Shown here: in pieces, positions 38,428-47,334 of the stretch
Layout of the letters: the number at the start of each line of letters is the position of its first letter
How positions within the stretch are numbered: the first letter of the stretch is position 1
DNA from: CALBJU01 sp965247125
Lineage (GTDB): Bacteria; Bacteroidota; Rhodothermia; Rhodothermales; UBA10348
Assembly (NCBI GenBank): GCA_965247125.1
Contig: CBDFGO010000002.1
Span: forward strand, 1,178,001-1,242,000
DNA: 64,000 nt
Direction of reading: 5' to 3'
Translations under genes and position numbers: made by a program
The notes under the pieces: model-generated
Seen by the model: only the letters and a program-made list of their open reading frames with translations
Told to the model about the DNA's origin: nothing
Databases searched by the model: none

Positions 38428-39680
38428 CTGTTAGCTCGGAATGGCTCGACGTTCAGGGACGGGGTCTTCCCCGCGATCATCTGAGCTACGAGTTGCCCGG
38501 TGATCGGTCCGTGTGTCATACCCATCATTCCATGCCCCGTGGCGACGAACACGTTCCGAGCCTTCGGAAGCGATCCGATGTAGGGAAGGCCATCAGGTGA
38601 TGCCGGCCGAAATCCAGACCAGGTCTGAATGTCGTTTATATTCGTGCAGTAGAGTGCGGCCTGACGCCTGATGGGTCTTACGCGGCGCTCGTCTATCGAG
38701 GAATCGAATCCTTCCAGGGCGAGCGTACCTCCAAATCGGATACATCCCGGCATAGGGGTAATAGTCAGCTTTTCGTCAGTAACCACGCAGGGAATCTTCA
38801 TTCGGGGAGTGTCTGCGTCGGAATCGCAATGCTCCACAGGCACCGTCACGCTGTAGCCCTTGGCGGGTTGCACCGGTAGATTCAAACCGAGACGGCGCGC
38901 CAGGTGCGGAGTCCACGATCCAGCGGCCAGCACAAAATGGTCGGCCGCAACCTCTTCACCGTCCGTGGTGACGCTGGACAGAGCTCGCCCACTCCCGTTC
39001 ATTGATGTTACCTCTCCTTCTCTGATCTCGACGCCACCAGCCCGAACGTGGGCTTCGAGGGCCCGCAGCAGAAGCTCGGGGTGGATACTTGTGTCCTGCC
39101 GGAAAAAGACCGACCCTGAAATCTGTGTTTTGAGCGCGGGCTCCACCTCGAGCGTGCCTTCGCGATCGAGCCGGTTGACCTCCAGGCCCGCTTCTTCGGC
39201 CATATCGGCCAACTCCTCGTTTGCACGGGCAGCATGGTCTGAGTCGTGCAGCATCAACAAGCCGTCGTGCCGAAGACCCACATCCGCGAAGCCGGAAAGT
39301 TCACACATTTCCGTCAGCAGTTCGCTACTGGCCAGGCTCAGGTCGCGCAGAATGGGCGCCGCGTACTGCACGTGAGCTGGCGTGCAGTGCTTTTGAAACA
39401 GCCAGAGCCATTTCATGAAATGGCGGTCCGTACTCGGCTTGATGTAGAGCGGACTCTCGGGATTCATCAGCCACTTGATTCCCTTGGCAATGACACCCGG
39501 CGCCGATAGAGGGACAATGTGACTCGGCACGATCATGCCCGCATTGCCTGTTGACGCGCCTTCGGTATATCGACCGCGATCAATGACCAGCACGCGTGCG
39601 CCGTCTTTCTGCAGATAACGGGCACACGACAGGCCGATAATCCCTCCCCCGACAATGACCACGTCAAATTTGTTGCTCAT
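38424..39680 (-). CDS. FAD-dependent D-amino-acid (D-hydroxyproline) dehydrogenase
   Basis: The 418-residue DAO-fold flavoprotein has the dinucleotide motif VVIVGGGIIGLSCARYLQKDG at the N-terminus and a C-terminal FAD motif GFRPASPDGLPYIGSLP with VATGHGMMGMTHGP. DadA-like enzymes next to hydroxyproline 2-epimerase oxidise cis-4-hydroxy-D-proline to 1-pyrroline-4-hydroxy-2-carboxylate. ATG 39680 is chosen, 10 bp after the epimerase stop, with AAGGCG upstream; an earlier start would add unrelated residues. Substrate is inferred from neighbours. Confidence 0.9.
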   Translation of the reverse strand: MSNKFDVVIVGGGIIGLSCARYLQKDGARVLVIDRGRYTEGASTGNAGMIVPSHIVPLSAPGVIAKGIKWLMNPESPLYIKPSTDRHFMKWLWLFQKHCTPAHVQYAAPILRDLSLASSELLTEMCELSGFADVGLRHDGLLMLHDSDHAARANEELADMAEEAGLEVNRLDREGTLEVEPALKTQISGSVFFRQDTSIHPELLLRALEAHVRAGGVEIREGEVTSMNGSGRALSSVTTDGEEVAADHFVLAAGSWTPHLARRLGLNLPVQPAKGYSVTVPVEHCDSDADTPRMKIPCVVTDEKLTITPMPGCIRFGGTLALEGFDSSIDERRVRPIRRQAALYCTNINDIQTWSGFRPASPDGLPYIGSLPKARNVFVATGHGMMGMTHGPITGQLVAQMIAGKTPSLNVEPFRANR

Positions 39681-39690
39681 GCCGCGCGCC

Positions 39691-40692
39691 TTATATGACG
39701 GAAAATCCGTAAGCATAGGGATCATCATCGTCGATGATAATCTGATTGTATCCCGTTACACGGGCCCACCCTTCGATACTCGGAATGATTGCGTCGAACT
39801 CGCCCACGCTCGTGGTATCCTCCACACGCCCAGTAAACTGACTGCCAATTATACTCTCGTGGACGAAGACATCCCCTTTCTTTAGTTTGCCATGAGCCGC
39901 CCACTGCGCCATGCGGCTGGATGTGCCCGTACCACAGGGTGATCGATCGATCGCCTTGTCTCCATAAAAAACGGCATTTCGCCCGTGGGAGCCTTCTTTT
40001 TTGGGTTCCCCCGTCCAAAGCATGTGACTCATGCCCCGAATTTCATCGTTTTCCGGGTGCACAAAGTCGTATATGTCGTTGATCCGTGAGCGCACGACCC
40101 GACTCCAGCGCACCAGGTCGGCTGCGGTATAGTCGTCCAGGTCCGAATAATTCTCTTGGGGATCCACAATCGCATAAAAATTCCCCCCGTAGCCGACGTC
40201 GACGCTGATCTCGCCCAGATCGGGGCACTCGACAACGAGGCCTTCGACGTACAAAAATGATGGAATGTTGACCAGTCTGACGCTGGAGACCCGATCTCCC
40301 TCCATGTCATAGTAAACATCCACGCGTCCAGCCGGTGTGTCGAGGCGCACGAGCCCTTCCTCGGCAGGTGTGACGAGACCTTCCTGGATCAGCACTGTCA
40401 CAGTACCAATGGTACCATGACCACACATCGGCAAGCAGCCGCTTGTCTCGATGTAGAGCACTGCGATATCGCAGTCATCCCGAGTCGAGTCATACAATAT
40501 GCTGCCGGACATGATGTCGTGTCCCCGCGGTTCGAACATCAGCCCGCGTCTGATCCAGTCGTACTCCCGCATGAAGTGAGCTCTTCGCTCAATCATTGAC
40601 GAGCCTTCAAGCACGGGGCCTCCACCTCGCACCACCCGCACGGGATTCCCGCAGGAGTGTGAATCAACGCAGTCGAATCGATGGATGCCCAT
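39691..40692 (-). CDS. 4-hydroxyproline 2-epimerase (proline racemase family)
   Basis: The 333-residue cytoplasmic enzyme has both catalytic Cys of the two-base racemases: Cys90 in MCGHGTIG and Cys253 in DRSPCGTGTSSR. The Cys at the first site argues for racemase/epimerase rather than the Thr-type trans-3-hydroxyproline dehydratase. It converts trans-4-hydroxy-L-proline to cis-4-hydroxy-D-proline, the first step of the pathway. It lies 15 bp downstream of gntR and just before the oxidase that uses its product. Confidence 0.92.
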   Translation of the reverse strand: MGIHRFDCVDSHSCGNPVRVVRGGGPVLEGSSMIERRAHFMREYDWIRRGLMFEPRGHDIMSGSILYDSTRDDCDIAVLYIETSGCLPMCGHGTIGTVTVLIQEGLVTPAEEGLVRLDTPAGRVDVYYDMEGDRVSSVRLVNIPSFLYVEGLVVECPDLGEISVDVGYGGNFYAIVDPQENYSDLDDYTAADLVRWSRVVRSRINDIYDFVHPENDEIRGMSHMLWTGEPKKEGSHGRNAVFYGDKAIDRSPCGTGTSSRMAQWAAHGKLKKGDVFVHESIIGSQFTGRVEDTTSVGEFDAIIPSIEGWARVTGYNQIIIDDDDPYAYGFSVI

Positions 40693-40707
40693 TTAGCCTG
40701 GAATGGT

Positions 40708-41352
40708 TTATTCGAGGTCCAGCGCGCGGCGCGCGAATGCCTCCAGGTAAGCTATCAATGCACCGGAGGCTTTCCCAGCTTCTTCTGAGTGTCCGGCTGC
40801 AACTTCTCGCAGAATCCGCGAATGCAATTCGGCGCTATCGCTGAGGTTTCCGAAGTGGCGGTACATCGACCAGAATCGCCGGCAGTGTGCGTGAAGAGAA
40901 CCGGCCGCCTGGGACGCATAAGGGTTCCGGCTCGCGGCGGCCAAAATTTCATCTCCGGAGCGGTCGAGCCGCATGAATCCCTGATAGTCTTCGATCTGGG
41001 TGGCCTCAGCAATTCCATCAGCGCAGGCGGTGAGCGCTTTCCGTTCCTTGGGGGAAGCTCGGCGCACCGCCTGGCTGGCGATCAGCCGGTCGAGTACACC
41101 CCGGGTGTCCAACAGATTCAGGTACTCGGACGCATTGATTTCTGTTACCATCATGCCCCGGCGAGGAAGGGAAACGATCAACATATCTCCCGCAAGTCGT
41201 TGCAGCGCTTCCCTGAGCGGCGTTCGGCCGATATTGATCTGTTCCGCTAGCTCCGACTCAGAAAACACCGTTCCAGGAGGAAGTTCGAGGGAGATGATCA
41301 TGCGCTCGACCTCGTCATACGCCTGATCACTGAGGGTATCGGAATCAATCAT
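40708..41352 (-). CDS. GntR-family (FadR/FCD type) regulator
   Basis: The 214-residue regulator has an N-terminal winged helix (DQAYDEVERMIISLELPPG, SELAEQINIGRTPLREALQRL) and an FCD helical ligand domain with the metal-site His/Asp pattern. ATG 41352 follows AAGAAGG. It is the second gene of the hydroxyproline operon, so it likely senses hydroxyproline or a pathway intermediate and controls the promoter at 42317-42505. Confidence 0.9.
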   Translation of the reverse strand: MIDSDTLSDQAYDEVERMIISLELPPGTVFSESELAEQINIGRTPLREALQRLAGDMLIVSLPRRGMMVTEINASEYLNLLDTRGVLDRLIASQAVRRASPKERKALTACADGIAEATQIEDYQGFMRLDRSGDEILAAASRNPYASQAAGSLHAHCRRFWSMYRHFGNLSDSAELHSRILREVAAGHSEEAGKASGALIAYLEAFARRALDLE

Positions 41353-41370
41353 GACGCCTTCTTGGGATAA

Positions 41371-41418
41371 CACGGAATGGCCTGGGATTACACGAAATGG
41401 CCTGGGGCTAGACGAAAT
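41371..41418. repeat. 20-bp tandem duplication between hypD and gntR
   Basis: Units at 41371-41390 and 41391-41410 differ by three bases, with a partial third copy to 41418 inside the end of hypD. The hypD stop codon (41408-41410) is part of the second unit. Confidence 0.8.
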
Positions 41419-42316
41419 CTGAAACGTCGGGGCGGTTGTCGAGCGCGGTCTGGATGACCTTGAGGACAAATTCCCGTTCTGCGCCTACCAGGGGTAGGCG
41501 CGGCGGGCGGGTTGTTTCGGTCCCCAGCCCCACAGCAACCTCGGCTAGTTTGATGTTCTGCACCAGCTTTACGTTGACGTCCAGGTCCAGGAGCGGCTTG
41601 AACCACCGATATATCTCGCGTGCTTCCGCAATTCTGCCTGCCTGAATGAGATTGTAGATGGCTACTGTTTCTTCAGGAAATGCACATACCAGGCCCGCGA
41701 CCCACCCGACCGATCCCATGAGAAGACTCTCCATAGCAAGATTGTCGACTCCCGTGAAGAGCTGGTAGTGGTCGCCGAGACGGTTGACTATATCCGTCAC
41801 GCGGCGGACGTCATCCGAGGATTCTTTGACCGCGACGAACATTTCTTCGTCGGCCAGTTCTTCCAGCATGTCCACCGTGCAGTCCACCTTGTAGGCGACG
41901 GGATTATTGTAAATCATGATCGGCTTGCCGGCTGCATTAGCCACCGTTCTGAAATGTGCCAGCGTTTCCCGTCGATCCGCGGGGTACAGCATTGCGGGCA
42001 GCAGCATGAAGCCGTCGGCACCATTTACCTGGCCGTCCTCGACCGCTCGACACGCCTCGGCGGTGGTATTCTGCGCCACACCCATCAACACCGGAACACG
42101 ACCGCCCGCGGTCTCTACTGCGATACGCAGGATCTCCTGTTTCTCTTCGTAGGAGAGGGTACTGGACTCGCCCAGCGATCCCGTCGTAATGATGCCATGA
42201 ACGCCTGCTTCAATCTGCGCGTTGATTCCATTCTGTGTCCCGGCATAGTCCAGGGAGAAGTCTTCTTTGAATTTCGTGGTGACGGCGGGAAATACGCCCT
42301 TCCATGGGGTGCTCAT
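41408..42316 (-). CDS. HypD-like 1-pyrroline-4-hydroxy-2-carboxylate deaminase (DapA family)
   Basis: A 302-residue class I aldolase barrel of the DHDPS/NAL family. Schiff-base Lys164 lies in FVAVKESSDDVRR, Tyr136 in IMIYNNPVAYKVD, and the carboxylate-binding GSLGESSTL near residue 47. Next to hydroxyproline epimerase and D-hydroxyproline oxidase, this branch deaminates 1-pyrroline-4-hydroxy-2-carboxylate to 2-oxoglutarate semialdehyde. ATG 42316 is preferred to TTG 42322. It is first in the operon. The final enzyme, a semialdehyde dehydrogenase, is not in the window. Confidence 0.88.
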   Translation of the reverse strand: MSTPWKGVFPAVTTKFKEDFSLDYAGTQNGINAQIEAGVHGIITTGSLGESSTLSYEEKQEILRIAVETAGGRVPVLMGVAQNTTAEACRAVEDGQVNGADGFMLLPAMLYPADRRETLAHFRTVANAAGKPIMIYNNPVAYKVDCTVDMLEELADEEMFVAVKESSDDVRRVTDIVNRLGDHYQLFTGVDNLAMESLLMGSVGWVAGLVCAFPEETVAIYNLIQAGRIAEAREIYRWFKPLLDLDVNVKLVQNIKLAEVAVGLGTETTRPPRLPLVGAEREFVLKVIQTALDNRPDVSDFV

Positions 42317-42505
42317 GGTCAAATCAGTGCGGTTTTGATAATTAACTACGCTAATATATTACAAATATATCAATAATATATAAGATTAGACGTTACCACT
42401 CGGATTAGACCAGGGCTGCCTATCTTTTGTGGTCACCATCGCATCATCTTCCGATCAACTCATGACCCACTTTCACCTCCTTCTCTTCCTTCCCCTCCTT
42501 TCGAT
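42317..42505. promoter_or_regulatory. AT-rich divergent promoter of the hydroxyproline operon
   Basis: This 189-bp gap separates the operon from the divergent UPF0126 gene. At 42337-42395 is the most AT-rich stretch of the window. On the minus strand it contains TATATTTG (42369-42362), a match to the Bacteroidota -7 consensus TAnnTTTG, 46 bp before hypD. Overlapping ATATAT half-sites could be the GntR operator, but I cannot define it. No clear -33 element is seen. Confidence 0.5.
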
Positions 42506-43134
42506 ATGAGTGCCTTCGATATTCTGGATATCGCAGGAACATTCGTTTTCGCTGTCGCCGGGGCGTTCCGGGCCACGCGTCACCGCCTGGATCTGTTGGG
42601 CGTGATGGTGCTAGCGGTAGCGACCGGAGTCGGAGGCGGCATGATCCGGGATATACTGTTGGGAGCGACTCCCGTGGCGGCCATTCAAAGCGAACTGTAT
42701 CTGGGAGTGTGCCTGGCCGGTGGTCTGGTGGTCTTTCTGGCTGCGGGTCGTGTGGCAACGCAGTGGAACCGGGTGATGATCATGGACGCCATTGGTCTGG
42801 GCGTATTCGCTGCGATCGGCGGTTATAAAGGCCTGGAAGCCGGCCTTGGGCCGATTGGCGTAATGATCATGGCAGCGCTTACGGCAACTGGCGGGGGGTG
42901 GTGCGGGATGTGCTGGTTCGCGAAGTTCCAGCTGTCATCAGGCATGATTTTTACGCGACGGCAGCGCTGTTGGGAGGAGCGGTGCTCATGGGGGCAGATG
43001 CCGTGGGCTGGAGCCCAACCGTTCAGATATGGCTGGCTGTTGTCACCACCAGCGGCCTTCGCTTCTACGCGATGACCCGTGGAGTTGGCCTACCGAAGGT
43101 GATTTCGCCGGAGATTGACTCCGAGGCGAACTGA
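42506..43134 (+). pseudogene. UPF0126 (glycine transporter/TRIC family) membrane protein, frameshifted
   Basis: The first 131 codons (AFDILDIAGTFVFAVAGAF, ATGVGGGMIRDILLG, then ALTATGGG) give the first UPF0126 repeat and start of the second. The frame breaks in the G run at 42893-42898. The rest (VVRDVLVREVPAVIRHDFYA, then a membrane helix and IWLAVVTTSGLRFYAMTR) continues one frame over, from 42899 to 43134. One extra G would restore GGGVVRDV, the canonical motif, and a ~210-residue, seven-helix protein. This is either a true loss or a homopolymer sequencing error. Members of the family have been linked to glycine uptake or cation counterflow. Confidence 0.8.
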
Positions 43135-43146
43135 GCGTCTCGCCTA

Positions 43147-43611
43147 TTAAATCCCGTCTCCAGGGTAGGCCGGTAACACCCGACCAATGGTTTTTCGAGG
43201 CTTCTTGACGTTCAGCGTCACATCGATCTGTTTCGGCGCGCCGTCTCCTGAGATTTTGGAAGGCTTCAGCGCGACACCGTCTCCGCCGGCGAACTCCACG
43301 TTCACCGCGTCCTTTCGGACGGACCGCATGAACATTCGCGCGTCAGATTCGATATCCACCAGGCCGCAAAGTGTCTGCAACTCGTAGCGCCACAGGGCCG
43401 CACTCTCCATGACCATCTCCAGAATCTCTCCATCCTCGTATTTCAGCGCGAGGATATCCGCTTGCCAGTACATCTCTTCGATATCTGAAAGTCGAATTAT
43501 CTTGCGAAATCCAAGTCCTGAGAGTGAGATGTGATCCTTCTCAAGTCGGGCACGACCGAAGGGGACCCAACGGTTCTCCAACTGGAATTTAGAGGCTGCT
43601 ATTCTTGCCAT
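43147..43611 (-). CDS. Hypothetical cytoplasmic protein, PH-domain-like N-terminus
   Basis: 154 residues with no signal peptide or membrane helix. The beta-rich first half (FGRARLEKDHISLSG, KIIRLSDIEEMYWQADILALKY, EILEMVMESAALWRYELQTL) resembles bacterial PH-like folds; the second half is charged. No family is recognised. It is convergent with the UPF0126 gene (12 bp gap). Confidence 0.6.
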   Translation of the reverse strand: MARIAASKFQLENRWVPFGRARLEKDHISLSGLGFRKIIRLSDIEEMYWQADILALKYEDGEILEMVMESAALWRYELQTLCGLVDIESDARMFMRSVRKDAVNVEFAGGDGVALKPSKISGDGAPKQIDVTLNVKKPRKTIGRVLPAYPGDGI

Positions 43612-43927
43612 TTTAATACCTACGTCGACACCTGGCGTGCCTGCGTTCTCCCTCGATACTATGAGTTATCACCTATGGAAACGGAAAAAAACCGGGATAT
43701 TGCGATTCAGAATATGCCGATCGAATTGGATCGAACTGTCCCCATATGCCATTATCGGCTGGGCAGCTATGCATTTTAATTCCAGAGAGGGGTGCAGGTG
43801 GTGGTTAGACCTGCAGAAATCGACTCGTGTAACATTACCCCCAATTAACCCGTGTACTGCCCACACCCAATGAACCAGTGTGACATTCGTCCGCCCATCT
43901 TCGTACCGCAATTCAGGCATCGCATCA
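43612..43927. other. Intergenic region with three ~25-bp degenerate repeats
   Basis: This 316-bp divergent gap has no convincing gene. Three imperfect copies of a 25-27 bp unit, each with C/A-GTGT near its start, lie at 43819-43843, 43844-43869 and 43870-43896, just before the permease start. They may be a degenerate minisatellite or stacked binding sites. Confidence 0.5.
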
Positions 43928-46354
43928 ATGATCAAGAATTACCTTCAGATTACCTTTCGGAATCTGAAACGCCATAAAGGCTTCTCGTTTATAAATATCG
44001 CGGGTCTCGCCACAGGGATGGCTGCGTTTGTCCTCATCATTCTGTTCATTCAGAATGAACTGAGTTTCGATCAGCACCACGAGCAGCGGACCGATATCTA
44101 CCGGGTGGTGCTGGATGCCAGGGTTGCAGACCAGGAAATCATGACGGCGAGTTCCCCCGCCGTGATGGCTACGCAATTCCTGCAGGAATTTCCAGAGATC
44201 GCGGCGGCTGTTCGAGTAGATGCCTTTTCGGCAGATGTTCTGATTACGGTGGAAAACGAACCGTACTACGAGCCGAACTATTTCATGGCTGATTCGAGCA
44301 TCTTCGACATTTTTACCATGCCGTTCGTCGCTGGTGACCCTGCTACTGCGCTGAACCGACCAAATACAATGGTCGTGTCGGAATCGATAGCCAGAAAATA
44401 TTTCGGCGACGTGGATCCGATGGGCCAAACCGTCCAATACGACAACCGCGTCGACTACGAAATAACGGGAGTGATGGTGGATCCACCACTGACTACCCAT
44501 TTTCGCTCCGAAATTCTCACGTCATTCCTTACAAACAATCGAGTAGATGACCCGGTGTGGCTGAACAATTCGTTCATCACCTATCTACTTCTTAATCCCG
44601 GGGCCGATGCGACCGCGCTGCAAGCAAAATTCCCTGAGTTCGTCCGCACGTACGTCGGTCCCCAGATTGAACAGTTCATGGGCCAATCGTACGACGAAGC
44701 ACTGGAATCTGGCTTGAGGTATGGATGGCTCCTGGAGCCGATGCAAGAAATTTACCTAAAATCGGAAGCTCAGGACCAGATCGGACCAACGGGCGACATT
44801 CGGTATCTGTACATCCTTGGGATAATTGCATTATTCGTGATGTCGATCGCGTGTATCAACTTTATGAATCTCTCCACTGCTCGCGCGACCGGTCGAGCTC
44901 GCGAAGTGGGAATCCGCAAGACGCTGGGATCGGAAAGGGGTCAACTTATTCGGCAGTTCCTGGGAGAGTCCATTACGATGGCTACCATTTCCATGGTCGT
45001 CGCCTTTGGCATTGTGCTTCTGGTGCTTCCTGCCTTCAGCCAGATGGCCGGATCTTCGCTTTCTATCGCGCCATGGTTGTACGGCGTCGTGGTGATGATT
45101 GCTTTGACCACCGGATTGATTTCGGGTCTCTACCCAGCATTTGTCCTGTCGGGATTTCAGCCGGCGACCGTTCTGAAAGGATCTTTTTCGAGTAGTAAAA
45201 GAGGTTCTGCGCTGCGCTCGACGCTCGTAGTGTTTCAGTTCAGCATCTCCATCGTGCTGCTGGTAGGCACGGCGGTAGTATTCAAACAGCTAGATTTCAT
45301 TCAGAACCAGGATCTGGGCTTTGAAAAGGATCACGTTGTGGTCGTACCCATCGAAACGAACAACGGACTTCAGACCTTTGACACGTTCCGGAATCAGTTG
45401 TTGACCTACTCGGGCATCGTCGATGTCGCATCCGGCGGTATGGTGCCGGGCCCTGACCATGTTCATAACAGCACCGGTTTTCGAGGAGAGGGAATGCGCG
45501 ACGAAGATTTCTTCATCGCGGCTCTCGGAGAGGTTTCAGACGATTACATCGAAACCCTCGGACTTCGCATCGTCGCGGGGCGTGATTTTGATGTAGACTT
45601 TCCCTCAGACTCATCTGGATTTGTAATCAACGAAGCAGCGGCAGCCCAGATGGGTATGTCTCCGGAAGAGGCTATCGGCAAGACACTGGCCCGTCTCGGC
45701 GGAAACGCAGATGGATCGAACCGTGTGATGACCGTGTTGGGTGTCGTTGAAAATGCCAACTTTTCATCCCTACATGAACTTGTGATGCCGATGGTCTTCG
45801 GCCATTGGGAGGTGAATCAGCGGTACGTGCCCATTCGCATCCGCCCCGAAAATACTGAAGCGACGCTGGTATTTATTGAAGAAAAATGGACTTCATGGGA
45901 AGCGGGCTACCCGTTCCGCTACTTTTTTATGGATTCAGATTATCAGCAGTTCTACGAGCAGGAACAGAGGCTTGGTAACCTCTACACCTACTTCACCATA
46001 TTGGCCATCATGATTGCCTGTCTTGGTCTGTTTGGTCTGGCTTCGTTCATTACGACGCAGCGAACCAAGGAAATTGGTGTTCGGAAGGTGATGGGAGCGT
46101 CTGTACCTCAGATAGTCGTGCTTCTGTCCAAGGAATTCACCTATCTCGTGCTGTTTGCATGTGTGGTAGGATTTCCTGTTGCCTGGTACGCAATGGACAA
46201 GTGGTTGCAGGACTTTGCCTACGCTACGACAATGGGATGGGGAATCTTCGTGGCCTCCGGCCTCGCGGCACTTACCATCGCATGGCTTACGGTGAGTTAT
46301 CAGGCCATTCGAGCGGCAACTTCAAATCCTGTAGAAGCGCTGCACTACGAGTAG
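43928..46354 (+). CDS. FtsX/MacB-like ABC permease
   Basis: The 808-residue inner-membrane protein has two FtsX/MacB units: an N-terminal helix (GFSFINIAGLATGMAAFVLIILF), a periplasmic MacB-PCD domain, three helices ending with ATGRAREVGIRKTLGSERG, then a second copy ending QRTKEIGVRKVMGASVPQ and TSNPVEALHYE. It lacks the PadR prefix seen in the permease at 32058. No ATPase gene is adjacent. ATG 43928 is chosen at the family start; the frame is open to 43880. A terminator follows. Confidence 0.92.
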   Translation: MIKNYLQITFRNLKRHKGFSFINIAGLATGMAAFVLIILFIQNELSFDQHHEQRTDIYRVVLDARVADQEIMTASSPAVMATQFLQEFPEIAAAVRVDAFSADVLITVENEPYYEPNYFMADSSIFDIFTMPFVAGDPATALNRPNTMVVSESIARKYFGDVDPMGQTVQYDNRVDYEITGVMVDPPLTTHFRSEILTSFLTNNRVDDPVWLNNSFITYLLLNPGADATALQAKFPEFVRTYVGPQIEQFMGQSYDEALESGLRYGWLLEPMQEIYLKSEAQDQIGPTGDIRYLYILGIIALFVMSIACINFMNLSTARATGRAREVGIRKTLGSERGQLIRQFLGESITMATISMVVAFGIVLLVLPAFSQMAGSSLSIAPWLYGVVVMIALTTGLISGLYPAFVLSGFQPATVLKGSFSSSKRGSALRSTLVVFQFSISIVLLVGTAVVFKQLDFIQNQDLGFEKDHVVVVPIETNNGLQTFDTFRNQLLTYSGIVDVASGGMVPGPDHVHNSTGFRGEGMRDEDFFIAALGEVSDDYIETLGLRIVAGRDFDVDFPSDSSGFVINEAAAAQMGMSPEEAIGKTLARLGGNADGSNRVMTVLGVVENANFSSLHELVMPMVFGHWEVNQRYVPIRIRPENTEATLVFIEEKWTSWEAGYPFRYFFMDSDYQQFYEQEQRLGNLYTYFTILAIMIACLGLFGLASFITTQRTKEIGVRKVMGASVPQIVVLLSKEFTYLVLFACVVGFPVAWYAMDKWLQDFAYATTMGWGIFVASGLAALTIAWLTVSYQAIRAATSNPVEALHYE

Positions 46355-46376
46355 AATTCTGCGAGTAAAATTCTGC
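46349..46376 (+). repeat. 14-bp tandem duplication across a stop codon
   Basis: GAGTAGAATTCTGC (46349-46362) and GAGTAAAATTCTGC (46363-46376). The first unit contains the permease TAG; the second contains a second in-register TAA. Confidence 0.85.
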
Positions 46377-46395
46377 GGCGGGTATTAACATTTTG

Positions 46396-46430
46396 TGAGG
46401 GGCGGGCCGTTCGGCCCGCCCCTCATTTTG
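46396..46430 (+). terminator. Rho-independent terminator after the permease
   Basis: A 12-bp stem GAGGGGCGGGCC (46397-46408) to GGCCCGCCCCTC (46413-46424), loop GTTC, followed by ATTTTGTTT. Flanking T/A extends it by one pair. Confidence 0.9.
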
Positions 46431-46509
46431 TTTATCCGGCAACTGTTGTGGCCGGAAAAAGTCTTAAGCGGACAACCATCGGCATCCCACTCCATTCCTA
46501 CCGCGACAT

Positions 46510-47265
46510 ATGCCCTTCTGGCGCCTGATCGTTCTCGCAGTTTTTCTAGCATCTTCAGGGTGTTCGAGCCTTCGCGCGCCTTCGGAACTCCGGGCAATCG
46601 GTTTCGAATGGGTCAAAATAGAGGGCGGACCTTTCGATATGGGAGACACTTTTGAAGGATTGAACGAAGACGCGACTCCTGTGCACGAGGTACGCGTGAA
46701 GCGATTCTATATCTCGCGCTACGAGACGACGCTCGACCAGTACGACTGGTTCGCCGACCAGACAGGTCGGGAGACGGTCCTCCCAGCCGAGGCAAGTAGA
46801 GGCATGCGGGCTGCCGGCAACATGGCGTGGGATGACGCGGTGGCATTCTGCGAATTTATCGGAGGCCGGTTGCCTTCGGAGCAGGAATGGGAATTCGCGG
46901 CCAGTGGCGGAGCAGCAAAACAGCTCTATCCAGGGACGGACAATGAGGATGAAATAGATGATTTCATCCGACATCACGAAAACAGCCTCGCTGAGTCGTT
47001 TCCCGTTGGACGAAAGAAGCCAAATTTCTTCGGGCTTTACGACATGGGTGGTAACGTCGCCGAGTGGATCGGCGATTACTACGAGAAATACCCCAAACCG
47101 GGAGGGCCCGTAGTCTGGATGGATCTTGCCAATCGAAATATGCGATTGGCCCGGGGAGGGGGATACTCGGCCGATTTCATGGTGACACGGACCTACTGGA
47201 GAGCGGGAACGCTCAAGTATGTTGAGACCCCAACGATTGGTGTCCGGTGCGCGAGAGACGGGTAG
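46510..47265 (+). CDS. Lipoprotein with formylglycine-generating-enzyme (SUMF1) fold
   Basis: The 251-residue lipoprotein has lipobox ASSGC, Cys18. It carries the FGE-sulfatase fold: FEWVKIEGGPFDMG, RFYISRYETTLDQYDWF, MAWDDAVAFCEFIGGRLPSEQEWEFAA, FFGLYDMGGNVAEWIGDYY, ARGGGYSADF. The two copper-binding Cys of true FGE, expected in the RGGS-x-C and Y-C-x-RYR positions, are replaced (ARGGGYSADF and RTYWRAG). It is therefore unlikely to activate sulfatases and resembles GldJ/GldK-type or other structural relatives. It stands alone between a terminator and the feo operon. Confidence 0.85.
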   Translation: MPFWRLIVLAVFLASSGCSSLRAPSELRAIGFEWVKIEGGPFDMGDTFEGLNEDATPVHEVRVKRFYISRYETTLDQYDWFADQTGRETVLPAEASRGMRAAGNMAWDDAVAFCEFIGGRLPSEQEWEFAASGGAAKQLYPGTDNEDEIDDFIRHHENSLAESFPVGRKKPNFFGLYDMGGNVAEWIGDYYEKYPKPGGPVVWMDLANRNMRLARGGGYSADFMVTRTYWRAGTLKYVETPTIGVRCARDG

Positions 47266-47334
47266 GGCCCACGAGGCGACGGAAAAGTTATTTGTCCAAA
47301 ACTTAACCGTTCGTTGCAAGCCACTTCACGAAGT

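Noticed and set aside
43531..43935. Small frames in the gap before the second permease
   Set aside because: They overlap each other on both strands, cover repeat DNA, and show no signal peptide, helix or motif.
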